Shown piece after piece: positions 1 to 9,830 of a stretch of 64,000 bases of DNA. Numbering within the stretch: position 1 is the stretch's first letter; each line of letters opens with the position of its first letter. The notes under the pieces were generated by a model that saw only the letters and a program-made list of their open reading frames with translations, had not been told where the DNA came from and made no database searches. The DNA is from Ilex aquifolium (Eukaryota; Streptophyta; Magnoliopsida; Aquifoliales; Aquifoliaceae). Position numbers and translations under genes: made by a program. The stretch covers positions 3,562,001 through 3,626,000 of the forward strand of contig OX637402.1 of NCBI GenBank assembly GCA_951799425.1, given 5' to 3'.

Positions 1-770
1 AAGTCATATACTAACTATCAAGGACCCAAAATGACATTGGTGCCAAAGACTAATCCTTGATTTTTTTGTGTAGTTATGTTTCAAGTCCACCCACAAAACT
101 ATCAAGGTGTTCCTTCATAGTGGATGCTCAAAATACAGGATGAATGACTTCTCAAACTTTGCATAACTATTAAATGAAGATGGTGGATATGTGACATTTG
201 GAGACAACACCAAAGAAAAAATTGTTAGAATTGGTAATGTGTGTAAGAGGTATTCACTTCAAATTGAAAATGTGCTCTTAGTGGAATACTTTCAAACTTC
301 TAATATAACTCATATTATATCTCCCAAGGTTTCTTAACCTTCTAGATTTAATGGTAGCCTTATTTTGACCTAAAAACTTTTATAAACTCACTGAACCACC
401 CTTATCAAGCTTAAACACCTCATAACTAAATTTGATCCCAAGTTCAATACGCGCGAAATTCAAATTTCATGATCAATCTTTCAACAATAATTCGAAGTTT
501 CTACCATCATTTTATTTATCTTAAGAGAACTGTTAAGATGATATTATTTTTATTTAATTATAGTACGGGTCTTACGGAATGAATTGAAACATAACCTACT
601 AAGTACTAGTCCATTGTGTGATAAAGGTTATAAAGTTATTTTTTAGGCTAATACTTGCAAAGTAGAAAGCGTGATTGATAAGTGTACATTATTTCTAACT
701 AAAAAAGTAAAAAATGTATATGTAGTAGACCTAGATGAGTTATTTGACCAAATGTTAAATGTTTATTCAT
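1..770 (+). pseudogene. Ty1/copia pol remnant (protease to GAG-pre-integrase region)
   Basis: Conceptual translation across several frames gives recognisable copia segments in the correct order: an N-terminal stretch ending VPKT, then HSGCS (the region of the copia protease active site, normally DSGCS), then GYVTFGDN, IENVLLVE, and further on LCDKGYKVIF and VYVVDLDEL. These fit the protease and GAG-pre-integrase linker of Ty1/copia polyproteins. The copy is non-functional: it has stops and frameshifts, and about 270 bp of unrelated sequence (roughly 308-578) separates the ENVLLVE part from the LCDKGYK part. The 5' side lies outside the window. The family call rests on motif order and not on a database match. 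Confidence 0.72.
308..578. other. Unclassified insertion in the copia remnant
   Basis: This segment interrupts the copia remnant between two parts that are adjacent in intact copia polyproteins. It is AT-rich with no coding potential. I could not find terminal repeats or a target duplication, so its origin is undetermined; a decayed solo LTR is possible. Confidence 0.4.
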
Positions 771-1271
771 AGTTAAAATAACTGTGATCCAGGATACTCT
801 CTCAACAGATGAGAGTCCCTTATTTATACAAACAATCTAGATAATTCAAAGACTAGGTTCTCAATAAAAGCGGACTTTTGATGAAGCCTATCACCGAATT
901 TTAAAAAGGCGTGTTTAGACGGCATAAGTAGTGTCCAGACAGTGAAAAGTCACTAGAACTTGTGCCTTTAGAGTTGCGTCTGGATAGTGCAGGTCGTGTT
1001 CGGACGGTAAGAGTCTATATCGGTAGTTGGGTCCAAACTGTCAATTGGGTGTCTGGGAAGTCAACCTTCTCTAGAAATTTGATTTTAATGCTTGCATCCG
1101 GACGGTCAATGCTACGTCCGGACAGTGGTCTTCCATCTTCAATTTTTACTTCAGCTACATTTTTTATTTGATTTTAATCAATTATTGCATCTAGACAGTG
1201 ATATTTGCGTCCGAACAATGTTATGTATCCAGATTTTCTTAGGTTATGTTCTCCAATATTCAGGGAATGGG
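771..1271 (-). mobile_element. LTR (U3-like) fragment with TCCGGAC palindromes
   Basis: The minus strand has a TATA-like box (GTATAAATAAG near 826-838). Upstream of it on that strand (840-1240) lies a cluster of degenerate motifs around GTCCGGACAGTG and GTCCGGACGGT. The same motif occurs upstream of a minus-strand TATA box near 17490-17525, so both may be U3 regions of related LTRs. The fragment is cut off at 1271 by Tekay-A. The element type is not known. Confidence 0.4.
840..1240. repeat. Dispersed TCCGGAC palindromic motifs
   Basis: About ten copies of a 10-13 bp motif, such as ATCCGGACGGT (about 1096) and CGTCCGGACAGT (about 1114). Most copies have one or two changes (GTCTAGACGG, GTCCAGACAGT, GTTCGGACGG). 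The core TCCGGA is a perfect palindrome centred on CCGG. Spacing is irregular, so this is dispersed amplification and not a simple tandem array. Confidence 0.65.
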
Positions 1272-3777
1272 TGTAAAACCCAGGAAATTTTAAATTTTAT
1301 TGTGAAGGGCAAAATGGTAATTAGTCGTTACGGTGCTGGTATAAAATCCAAATTTTTTTGGAACTCGGATGATGAAACGAACCTCACTGTTGCATTCGTC
1401 TCGCAAAATCTAGTTGTCTAGTCAATTTTCGTTGAATTCCGAGACAGTCAGATTTTTTGCGTTTTAGAATGCGATTAAGTGTTGCGTGACTAAAGTAAAT
1501 AAAATTAAATTTTATTCGCAAAACCCAGAAAATAATTTAAAGTTAGTTCAAATTAAATATATTGAACATAACATGAGACGAGATTTAATTGATTCGAAAT
1601 CAAATTGGACCAAACAAAAGAGGAACGTGTGGGTTAATGTGGGCCAAGTAAATGGAAAGTATAAAAGGGGAAGAAAATCAGATTTCTTCCCCTTTTTTCA
1701 ACAAGATCGAGATTTTCGGGATCAAGTATTTGAAGCTTGAGTTGGGTTTTCTTGGAATTTCTACTACGTGTATAACGCTTCAAGAGTTAGGGTTCTTTTC
1801 CTAGTTAGATTTATTTTCAACCTAGAGTTGTATATGAAATGGGTAGCATGATTAGAGATGAAATCTCTTTTCTAAATATACCCTTAGTGTAACTAGAATA
1901 TGAAAAATGGTATAAGAATGCATAAAATCAATTCTAGCATGAATTGAGTTTGTTGAAATTGCTTGTTTGGTAATTTCATAAGAAATGTGATGAATTGGGC
2001 ATATTATGTGTTTACATGATTTTGTGTCTTATAGGTGTTTGATAAAATTCCTTGAATGATATGTTCATGTTATTTTAATGAAATTAATAGAACAAGTTTT
2101 GTGGAGATCGTGGGATGTAATTATATGCTTAATGATATAAGTTACATTGAGAATTTAGAAATGTTGATAGACATTGAAATTGCTCATCATGTGCTCATGA
2201 CATGTTGAACATGAGGCTGAAATTATAATTGAAAACTTGATTGCATAGTGATATGAAATGCAATTGTTCAGTACATGGCATATGCACGGGTAGAATCACG
2301 TTCGTGGGCATTTGACACGAGTGTGGTGTGTGTATGGTTTGATCAAACACCATTCTTAGTGGATGATACGCGGGCTCGGGAAAGTTGGACCAAGGTTCGA
2401 CTGATTCGCACGGTTTACATGAAAACAAGGGTCAGGGTTAGCAAGAAGGGATAGATTCTCCCACGGGTACAAGACCCGATAATTTTGGATACGCACTCTG
2501 TTGGTATTGACTCCATAAAGTGTGTCGGTGTATGCGGAGCCATTGGTATAATTCCATAGATGCTGTGTCGATTAGGTATCCGTTGGTGAAAGTCTATAAA
2601 TACCAACCCAAGAAAGACCCGGGATTTATAAATGGTCATTGGATGTGTAAAATCAATGGCGGGGAAATGTATAAGCATGGCAGTGCTTGTGTTATGTGAG
2701 CCAGTGGAGGGATCGAGTTGCATTGCATGTATGAATATCATCTCATGACATGGCATGCCATTGTGAAATCCATTATGAATTGTATGTGCTTGGATGGATG
2801 TTTGATTGATTATTGAATTGCATGTGAACATTTCATATGTATCTAGGTTAGGAAGTAGCCTCTTTAGGAGATACCCTATTGAGCGTGGCTCACCCTTCAT
2901 AGTAACAACATTTCAGTTGTGGGACAAACGCCAGTGGATGGCCCTTACAGGGGTCCTTGTTGAGAAGAAGCCGGAATGTGGCTTTAAATTACATTTTTGT
3001 AAAACAATTGTGTAATTTGAATTGAACTTGTAAATTGTATTAAGAGCACATGTACTGAACTCTTATGGACTAGAATTTGTGTATATGAATGTATAAATGG
3101 GTATGGAATGGGTTTTGATGGCCAATCGTTGAAGATTGGAATGAATTGGAAAAAAATCTGGGCCCTGGTACCGGTACCTAAGTAATTAAGTACCGGTACC
3201 ATGTTGTTGGATGCCCCAGGTACCAATACCTTGACATACGGGTACCAGTACCTAGATTCCAGTGGGCTCAGGTACCAGTACCAAGCTTTTGGGTACCGGT
3301 ACCTTGATGGACAATGGGCTCAGGTACTGGTGCCCTGTCACGTAGGTACCTGTACTTGGCAACTGGAAGGAACTCGAAAAATAAATGTCCAGGTACCTGG
3401 CAGACAGAAGACTCAGGTACCGGTACCACGTGTAAGAGGTACCGTTATCTTTTTCAAAATTTTCAAAAATTTAAATATAACTTGTCAAGCCTTTGGGCCT
3501 TGAGCATTTTTGTTTAAAGGATGTAATTGATGTAATATTAAGTGTAAATTGATGGAGATTGGACCTTGGAATGGTCAAATAATTGATAGGTGTACAGGTT
3601 ATGCGTTTGGGAGTGCTCAGTACAATGGAGACCCTGTCCAAACTCTGTGTTGGTTACGACCCCGATGAAGGGGATGTGATGATCGTGGTGTTGGGTTATA
3701 CGACATACACGGGTTCTTGCGCGGGTTGATGAGTGATATACGGGTAAAAAAGGACCCCTGGATTTTGGAGTGTCATA
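1272..3777 (+). repeat. 5' LTR of Tekay-A
   Basis: It begins TGTAAAACCC, as do the other three Tekay-type LTRs in the window (13545, 19757, 27267), and ends GTGTCATA, where Tekay-B has GCGTCACA, just before the primer binding site. At about 2506 bp it matches the large LTRs of this group. A TATA box (AGTATAAAAGGGG) lies near 1657. The downstream part carries a cluster of GGTACCGGTACC palindromes (3165-3450). Confidence 0.85.
3165..3450. repeat. GGTACCGGTACC palindrome cluster in the LTR
   Basis: Ten or eleven copies of GGTACCGGTACC or one-to-two-base variants (GGTACCAGTACC, GGTACCAATACC, GGTACTGGTGCC), spaced 20-45 bp apart. They sit in the downstream third of the LTR, well past the TATA box. 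Tekay-B has a different palindrome family in the corresponding place, and the solo LTR at 13545 has none. Confidence 0.85.
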
Positions 3778-3780
3778 GCT

Positions 3781-3793
3781 TGGTATTAGAGCC
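3781..3793 (+). other. Primer binding site (tRNA-iMet type), Tekay-A
   Basis: TGGTATTAGAGCC starts three bases after the LTR end. It differs by one base from TGGTATCAGAGCC at the same place in Tekay-B, which matches the initiator methionine tRNA 3' end used by many plant LTR retrotransposons. Confidence 0.8.
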
Positions 3794-4126
3794 TAGGTTC
3801 TCGATTTCTATAGGACTTGCAGGGCATGGGTCTAGGCCATTGTATCCATTATGCATTACATGTTGTGTGCTTTAAATGCTACATGTTATGTGCTATGTGA
3901 ATTATATGCATGATTTAATAGGTATGGACATGAGACACTAGGGTTAGAAAACATAACATTGGGGGTCGAAAAAAGAAAGAACGAGAAGGTTCATGGCTAA
4001 AGTGTTTACTACGGGGGAGCATACCTCCTGCTAGAGAGATAAGGAGAGAAATCTCAATGTTTTGACTTTGATCCCAAACTTTAGGATGATAAGTTAGTAC
4101 TCTATTACTATCTTGCGTGTGTGTAA

Positions 4127-5046
4127 ATGGCAAATAGAGGAAGAGGACACCGGAATGGTCGAGGGAGTGGGAGGGACAACAACCAACTGCCACTGGCCTT
4201 TGATCAACAAGCATTCATGGAGGCTAATGGGCACTATGGCTGCCACCTTTATGCAAGCCAGAGCCAACATGAGCCAAGGAGGCTCGAACAACAACCAAAA
4301 TTTTTAGGCACACATGCCACTGACTTTTATGGGAGGGGCGAATATGATGGTGGCTGACCATTGGTTCCAACAAGTGGACAAGATCTTAAAGGCTATGGAG
4401 ATCACATCCGACGCCACTAAGATAAGACTAGTTTCATTCTATCTTGAGGGAGAGGCCTATCTATGGTGGGATTGGGTCAAGGCCTCGGAGAATCTTGAGG
4501 CAATAACATGGGAAGAGTTCCGTGATCTTTTTATGGGAAAGTATTTTTCGTCGGCTGTTCAGCAAGCGAAAGCCTAGGAATTCTTGCATTTGAAGTAAGG
4601 GACGGTGATGGAATAAGTGGCTACATTCATCGAGCTAACATGTTTCGCTGATACTTTCGTGGCCACAGACTTGGTCAAAGTAAGGAGGTTCAATGATGGT
4701 TTGAAGTTGTCCATCCAGGGAAAGATTGTGGGCTATCGCCTACAAGACTTGAACTCTATGGTTGAGACTGCCATGGCCATTGAGAGGAAAGTGGAAGACG
4801 CAAAGAGCATCCGAGAAGCCAGTGCTAAGGATAAGAAGTAGGAGGGTCAATCCTCTTCTTCTAGTTCGGGGAAGAAGCAAAAGACTTCTACCCCTCAAGG
4901 GCATCAAGGGCAGGGCCATGGCTATCAAGGCCAAGGCCAAGGTCAATCCTCCTAAGGTGGGAGAAATTTTAGGGCTTCCTATCAAGCTAGACAGAGGACC
5001 TGTTTCATATGTCACCAGCCGGGCCACATGAAGCGGGATTGTCCTC
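4127..5046 (+). pseudogene. gag of Tekay-A (broken)
   Basis: The start codon at 4127 opens a basic N-terminus like that of Tekay-B gag. A retrotransposon-gag domain follows, with LWWDWVK and [12 protein letters not shown] motifs near 4460-4545. Near 5000-5045 is a CCHC zinc knuckle (CFICHQPGHMKRDC), which binds nucleic acid in related gag proteins. The reading frame is broken by several stops (for example near 4576, 4597 and 4614) and by frame changes, so no full gag can be made. Confidence 0.8.
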
Positions 5047-5219
5047 AGAGGTAGGGATCCCAAAACTATGGGGCATCTTAGTCCCAGTCATCGGTAGGAC
5101 ATCCATAGACTTTCTTCATTCCTCCCTACCCCACCATAGGATAGGGAAATTAGTTTCAGTTCCAAGGTGCTGCACATGTCCCTACTACTTAACGAGCGAG
5201 GACTCCGTAATTAGTCCCG

Positions 5220-5970
5220 ATGGGCAAGGACATGGGCCGAGGCCGAGGACTGGGCTTACAGGCTGGGACTTCAGGGGTTCAAGGGCGACTCTACGCCGTC
5301 TCTAGTCAGACTGATTCGGTGGATCAGTCGGTGATTCAGGGTACATTTCTACTCTCTCGCTTCTGGGCAAGGATCTTATTTGATTCTGGTGCATCGCATT
5401 CATTTATTTATGCATCCTGTGTAAAATACTTAGGCTTAGAGTTTGAGACCTTGGAAGAGCCAATGCATGTGAATTCTCCCCTAGGAGCTAGGGTTTGTAT
5501 TAATCAGATATGTCGGGGATGTGAGTTAGAGATCTCGGGGATTCTACTGAGTGTGTACCTTAGGGTTATGAATATGTCAGATTTTGATATCATTCTCGGG
5601 ATGGATTGGTTGGCGCACGCCGAGTCGTCATCGATTGTGATCAGACGAGGGTCATTGCTTATACACTAGAGGATGTTTGTTTCAAGTTTCATGGGAAAAA
5701 GTAGGATACTTTATCCCAAGCCGTGTATAATTCTCATTGGCACGGACAGTTGATGAGTTGGCTTGCGAGCCTTACCTTGGAGGACGAGGTGAGACAGGTG
5801 TTTCTACGTTGGGTAGTGTGTAAGTATACGGACGTCTTTCCGGATGAGTTACTGGGATTACCTCCTCATCGTGATGTAGATTTACCATTGAGTTACAACT
5901 CGGTGCATCCCCTATTTCTATAGCGCCGCATAGAATGGCACCGACGGAGTTACCAGAACTCAAGGTCCAG
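5220..5970 (+). pseudogene. Aspartic protease region of Tekay-A (broken)
   Basis: A frame from 5220 contains [10 protein letters not shown] (active-site DSGA) and a downstream ILGMDWL, both typical of chromovirus pepsin-like proteases. A frame change occurs after LAHAESS, and a stop falls near 5667. The linker to RT (the [19 protein letters not shown] region near 5830-5880) is recognisable but also interrupted. Family role: cleavage of the gag-pol polyprotein. Confidence 0.75.
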
Positions 5971-6711
5971 TTATAAGAATTGTTGGACAAGTGTTTCATT
6001 AGATCGAGTACCTCACCTTGGGGTGCACTGGTATTATTTGCCAAGAAGAAGGACAAGACTCTTACACTGTCTATAGACTACCGGCAGTTGAATTGGGTTA
6101 CAATCAAGAATAGGTATCCACTGCTGAGGATTGATGACTTGTTTGATCAAATGAGAGGGGCACGGGTCTACTCCAAGATAGATCTACGCACGAGATACCA
6201 TAAGTTGAGGATTAAGGATGAAAATATCCATAAGACAACATTTAGAATGTGATATGGGCATTTCGAATTTATTGTGATGTCATTTGGATTAACGAATGCC
6301 CTGGCGGCATTCATGGATCTTATGCATAGGGTATTCCAATCCTACTTAGATCAGTTTGTCGTAGTCTTTATTGGTGACATTCTGATCTACTCCAAGTCTG
6401 AGGAGGAGCACGATGGTCACTTGAGGATTGTTCTCTAGACCTTGAGAGACCACCAGTTGTACGCCAAGTTCAGCAAATCTGAATTTTGGCTAACGAAAGT
6501 GAAATTTCTGGGACATGTGGTTTCGGCTTCGGGCATGTCAGTTGACCCAGAGAAGGTTGAGGCGGTTATGAGTTGGGAGAGGCCTAGATCAGTCTTTGAG
6601 ATATGTAGTTTCTTGGGATTGGCGGAATACTACAGGAGGTTCATTGAAGACTTCTCACGACTAGCCGTACCTATGATTAGGTTGACCAGGAGAGAGGTCA
6701 AGTTCCAATAG
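5971..6711 (+). pseudogene. Reverse transcriptase of Tekay-A (broken)
   Basis: RT fingers and palm motifs appear in order: [31 protein letters not shown], then after a stop at about 6250 the FGLTNA-like segment. The catalytic motif near 6370-6390 reads [10 protein letters not shown], so the first aspartate of the canonical FVDD is glycine. Another stop near 6438 separates the thumb and connection ([25 protein letters not shown]). Loss of a catalytic aspartate would inactivate the enzyme even without the stops. Confidence 0.8.
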
Positions 6712-6741
6712 AATGACTCGTGCGAGAGGGCATTCCAAGAG

Positions 6742-7257
6742 TTGAAGAAGAGGCTTACTTCAGCTCCTATTTTGATAGTTTCAGAGAGGGGAAAGAGTTA
6801 CACTGTATACTGTGATGCCTCTAAGGACGGAATTCGATGTATTTTGATGCAGTTCGGGAGGGTGGTGACTTATGGCTTACGAAAGTTAAAGAGCAACGAG
6901 CAGAACTACCCCACACACAACATGAAGTTGGCAGCAGTTGCCTTTGTCTTGAAGGCATGGCACCACTATTTATATGGAGAGCAGTGTGAGGTATTTTTGG
7001 ACTATAAGAGTCTGAAGTACATCTTCACGCAGCGGGACCTCAACATGAGGCAACACAGGTGGATGGAGTACCTGGAGGATTACAACTTCACGTTGCATTA
7101 CCATCCAGGTAAAGCAAATGTGATAACTGATGCACTCAATCGAAAGTTACGAGGAGTTCTAGCTAGTATCGCTTCTCGAGAGTGGCAGATGCTCGAGATT
7201 GTGGATAGTTTGGGGTACACTATAGGGGTTAGGCTCAGGACACTTTCGGGATTCTAG
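6742..7257 (+). pseudogene. RNase H of Tekay-A (fragment)
   Basis: A 171-codon frame carries the gypsy RNase H pattern: VYCDASKDG, a KLAAVAFVLKAW segment with Glu replaced by Lys compared with Tekay-B ([12 protein letters not shown]), a DYKSLKYIF segment, and HPGKANVITDAL. At least two catalytic-site positions therefore differ from Tekay-B (E to K and, at DHKS, H to Y). Similarity to Tekay-B fades at about 7320. Confidence 0.78.
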
Positions 7258-7320
7258 TGGCTACTACTTCCCTACTTAGCAGAGTGATCGAGTCTCAAGG
7301 ACATGACACAGAGATATTGT

Positions 7321-8570
7321 AAGGAACGAGGTATAACTCTCCTGATGTTCTGGGGTCCTAAATTTGTTCTTGTCAGAGCCTTGGGCTATCCTAACTCTCT
7401 TCACACCCCCTCGGAGGCATATTCTAACTAATTTATCGGTGAAAGTGCACTAAACGCTATGGGCAATCATTTAATCAGAGCATAAATGAAAGTAAACGAC
7501 TGAAAGTGAAGATCCAAAGTGAATGTGATTGAGAAATCAGAGGGTTTTCTGAGTTGGGAGAATTTAAAAAAGAGAAATAAGGTGTAAATCTGATTTTGAC
7601 GCGTATTTTCGCTGTTTGACATAGGAGCACTTGTTGACAAATTGATTTACTTTTAACCCCCAAATGCATGTATGTATGTGCGATGTACAAATGTATCACT
7701 TTTGAGTACATACATGAATGAAATTCAATCTAAATACAATGAATTTGGAATTATAAACATGAAAATTAACTTAAAATCATCAATTTATTAATTTAATCTC
7801 ATTTCATCATCCGGTAAGTCACTCTAAGGCTTATCTAAAGACAGAAAATTCAATAATCATAGTCCAACTAACACATATACATATTTAAACTTTGCAAGCA
7901 TAATAATAAATCTATGTGTAATGCGTGTGAAGCCTATAAAAACAAGTTGTGGAATTCATCTTGATTAAAAAAATAAGGCAAATACATGGATTTCTAAAAA
8001 TATCCAGTAGGCTAAGGCAAGACCAGTTAGTCAATGCTTATATTTATTTTTTTTAATTTAATTCTGACATTTTCCTTTTTTGTTTTTATATCTATTCTAC
8101 TCATCTTGTCTGGCCCAGCCACAGTTTTTTAGAATTATATTTATAATTTTTTTATTAGACCTTTGAGCATTCTTCACATTTAGCAAAGCATGTACTCTCA
8201 AAAATCATGTTGCATTGAATTTAACCACACTTTATTTTGGGTGCCTAACTTTTTTTTGCACGTATATGTCATTTTGTGTGTAATTTTTTCAAACATTGAG
8301 TTGCTTTTGTAATTTGTCAGTTTAAGACTTTTTCTCACATTTGACCCATTTAGACATCTTTTCAAGGAATATGAGACTTTACTAACCTTTAGCCTACCTT
8401 TGCCTATAATCCAAATTCTCGAATCATGTAAAAACATTAAAATCAAGGGCTAGCAAGACTCTAAAATCGTGAAGGTGATAAGTTATAGTGCATAAAGTTA
8501 TATAAATCTATCAATTGGATGTGAAAGAGACTTAGACTTAAATTGCTTGCATGGAAGTATAATTACTAAA
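7321..8570. other. Unassigned AT-rich sequence
   Basis: No convincing coding region or terminal repeat. It starts abruptly where Tekay-A stops being recognisable. It may be the flank of a deletion or another decayed LTR; there is no motif I can assign. Confidence 0.5.
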
Positions 8571-8790
8571 GGTGCGTTTGGTTACATTTTTAATTTTTTG
8601 TTTTTTTTAGAAAATGAAAATATATATGGTAAAATGTCAAAACAGAAAACTTGTTTAGTATTATTTCTGTTATGACATATTACAAAAACAAAACAGAAAA
8701 CTCGTTTGGCTATTATTTCTATTATGACAAATTATAAAAACAAAAATAGAAAACTCGTTTGACAAATTATGACATATGCATACGTGTTTT
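8571..8790. repeat. AT-rich tandem repeat, MITE-like
   Basis: About three imperfect copies of a roughly 52-bp unit built around AGAAAACTCGTTTGGC, TTATTTCT and TTATGACA, preceded by GGTGCGTTTGGTTAC. The latter resembles ends seen in some plant hAT-type MITEs. A matching inverted end was not found on the right, so the MITE reading is tentative. Confidence 0.45.
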
Positions 8791-8875
8791 GCACGTGGAC
8801 CGATTTAAATTATAATTTAATATATTTTTATTTTTTTGAGATATGAGTAATGTAAATATAAACAATGATGTATAC

Positions 8876-9487
8876 TGATGATGCACAAATAGATTTTGCA
8901 CACCACCTGTCAAGTAATTAATGCAAATAATAAAATAGAGAGAGAAACTCAAGCAAGACACAATTTAAGTGGTTCAATCAAGGTTACCTACTCCATTGTG
9001 AAGGGTTAGGATGGCCTGGGTGTTTTATTGCTATATGAGTGTAGCGAGATCAGATGAGAGCAATGAGAGCTCAAGTGAGGTAAAAGCTATGAGAGAGATG
9101 ATGAGTGATGCCAAATGTGTTTGATGTCCCCTAGGTATAGGCGAGGCTTACATTTTATAGTCGTTTTCTAACAGATTGAGGTGGCTTATCAGTAACCAAA
9201 AGACTAATTTGGCGGAGGTGACATGATCTTCTCCACAGATGAGGCTGTTGCAGGGCTTTCCTCAAGACCAGGTCTTAGGATTACGTGGTCCTTACTCCAA
9301 GGTGGCGTGGATGAGGCTCTTGGATGTCGCTGCCTACTTCTTGATGACGTGGCTCTTAAAGCCTTGATGAACCTGACTAGGCATGGATCTCTTTTTCTTT
9401 TTTGGCTGGGTCCATTGGGTTTTGTCCAGTGGGTCCTTTATTCAAGTTTGGCCCCTATAGCTTGTGTTGGGTTTTGGGCCGAGCCCA
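8876..9487 (-). repeat. 3' LTR of Tat-1
   Basis: About 612 bp, running TGATGATGCAC to CGAGCCCA on the plus strand, so TG...CA on either strand. A minus-strand TATA box (CTATAAAATG) lies at 9151-9160, and a polypurine tract abuts its right end. The length matches the other Tat LTRs in the window (572-593 bp). The left boundary is my best fit and could shift by about 10 bp. Confidence 0.6.
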
Positions 9488-9503
9488 TTATTTGCCCCTC
9501 AAA
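9488..9503 (-). other. Polypurine tract of Tat-1
   Basis: The minus strand reads TTTGAGGGGCAAATAA directly before the LTR start TGGGCTC. Its position, and its likeness to Tekay-B's GGGGGGAATAA, support a plus-strand priming tract. Confidence 0.55.
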
Positions 9504-9696
9504 TGCCTCGAGTCCAATAAGACTTGGAGAAGAGGGCATTTGAACTTGGACTCTGACTGACAAAGACTACTCTTGACTGATGACTCCGCTTGACTGATGA
9601 ATCCTTTTCATTCTTGATGTAGTTCATCTCGCTATGATACCCTTTGTTATGAAAATTTTTCCCTATTCTATCACTTACTAGGATTTAAAAACCCTA

Positions 9697-9710
9697 GGCT
9701 ATAAATTGGG
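9697..9710 (+). promoter_or_regulatory. TATA box of the antisense ORF in Tat-1
   Basis: GGCTATAAATTGGG on the plus strand lies about 125 bp upstream of the first ATG at 9831, with a pyrimidine-rich stretch (TTTTTCCCTTCTTTCC) just after it. It is inside the element and points away from the LTR promoter, so the antisense gene probably has its own promoter. This is an inference from spacing and sequence. Confidence 0.5.
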
Positions 9711-9830
9711 ATTTTTCCCTTCTTTCCATCCCATTCAACTTGAGAGAGGGTTTCTTGTGAGATGCTCAAGAACAGAGGCAAGATAAGTAAGGCTAGTGAT
9801 TTTGTTACTGAGTTGTGTGCCTAGAGATCA

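Larger units (their letters stand above)
1272..7320 (+). mobile_element. Tekay-A: degenerate, 3'-truncated Ty3/gypsy chromovirus
   Basis: The order is 5' LTR (1272-3777), initiator-Met-tRNA type primer binding site (3781-3793), then gag, protease, RT and RNase H, all broken by stops and frameshifts. The sequence stops matching the intact relative Tekay-B (19757-29688) at about 7320, shortly after RNase H, so integrase, chromodomain and 3' LTR are missing. The RT catalytic motif reads FIGD in place of FVDD. The lineage is inferred from close similarity to Tekay-B, which carries a chromodomain. Confidence 0.85.

Noticed and set aside
3201..3503. Open frame of 100 codons in the Tekay-A LTR with repeated tyrosine-rich motifs (YQYLD)
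   Set aside because: It is a by-product of the GGTACCGGTACC palindromes, which lack stops in some frames. It lies in an LTR with no supporting start context or conservation.
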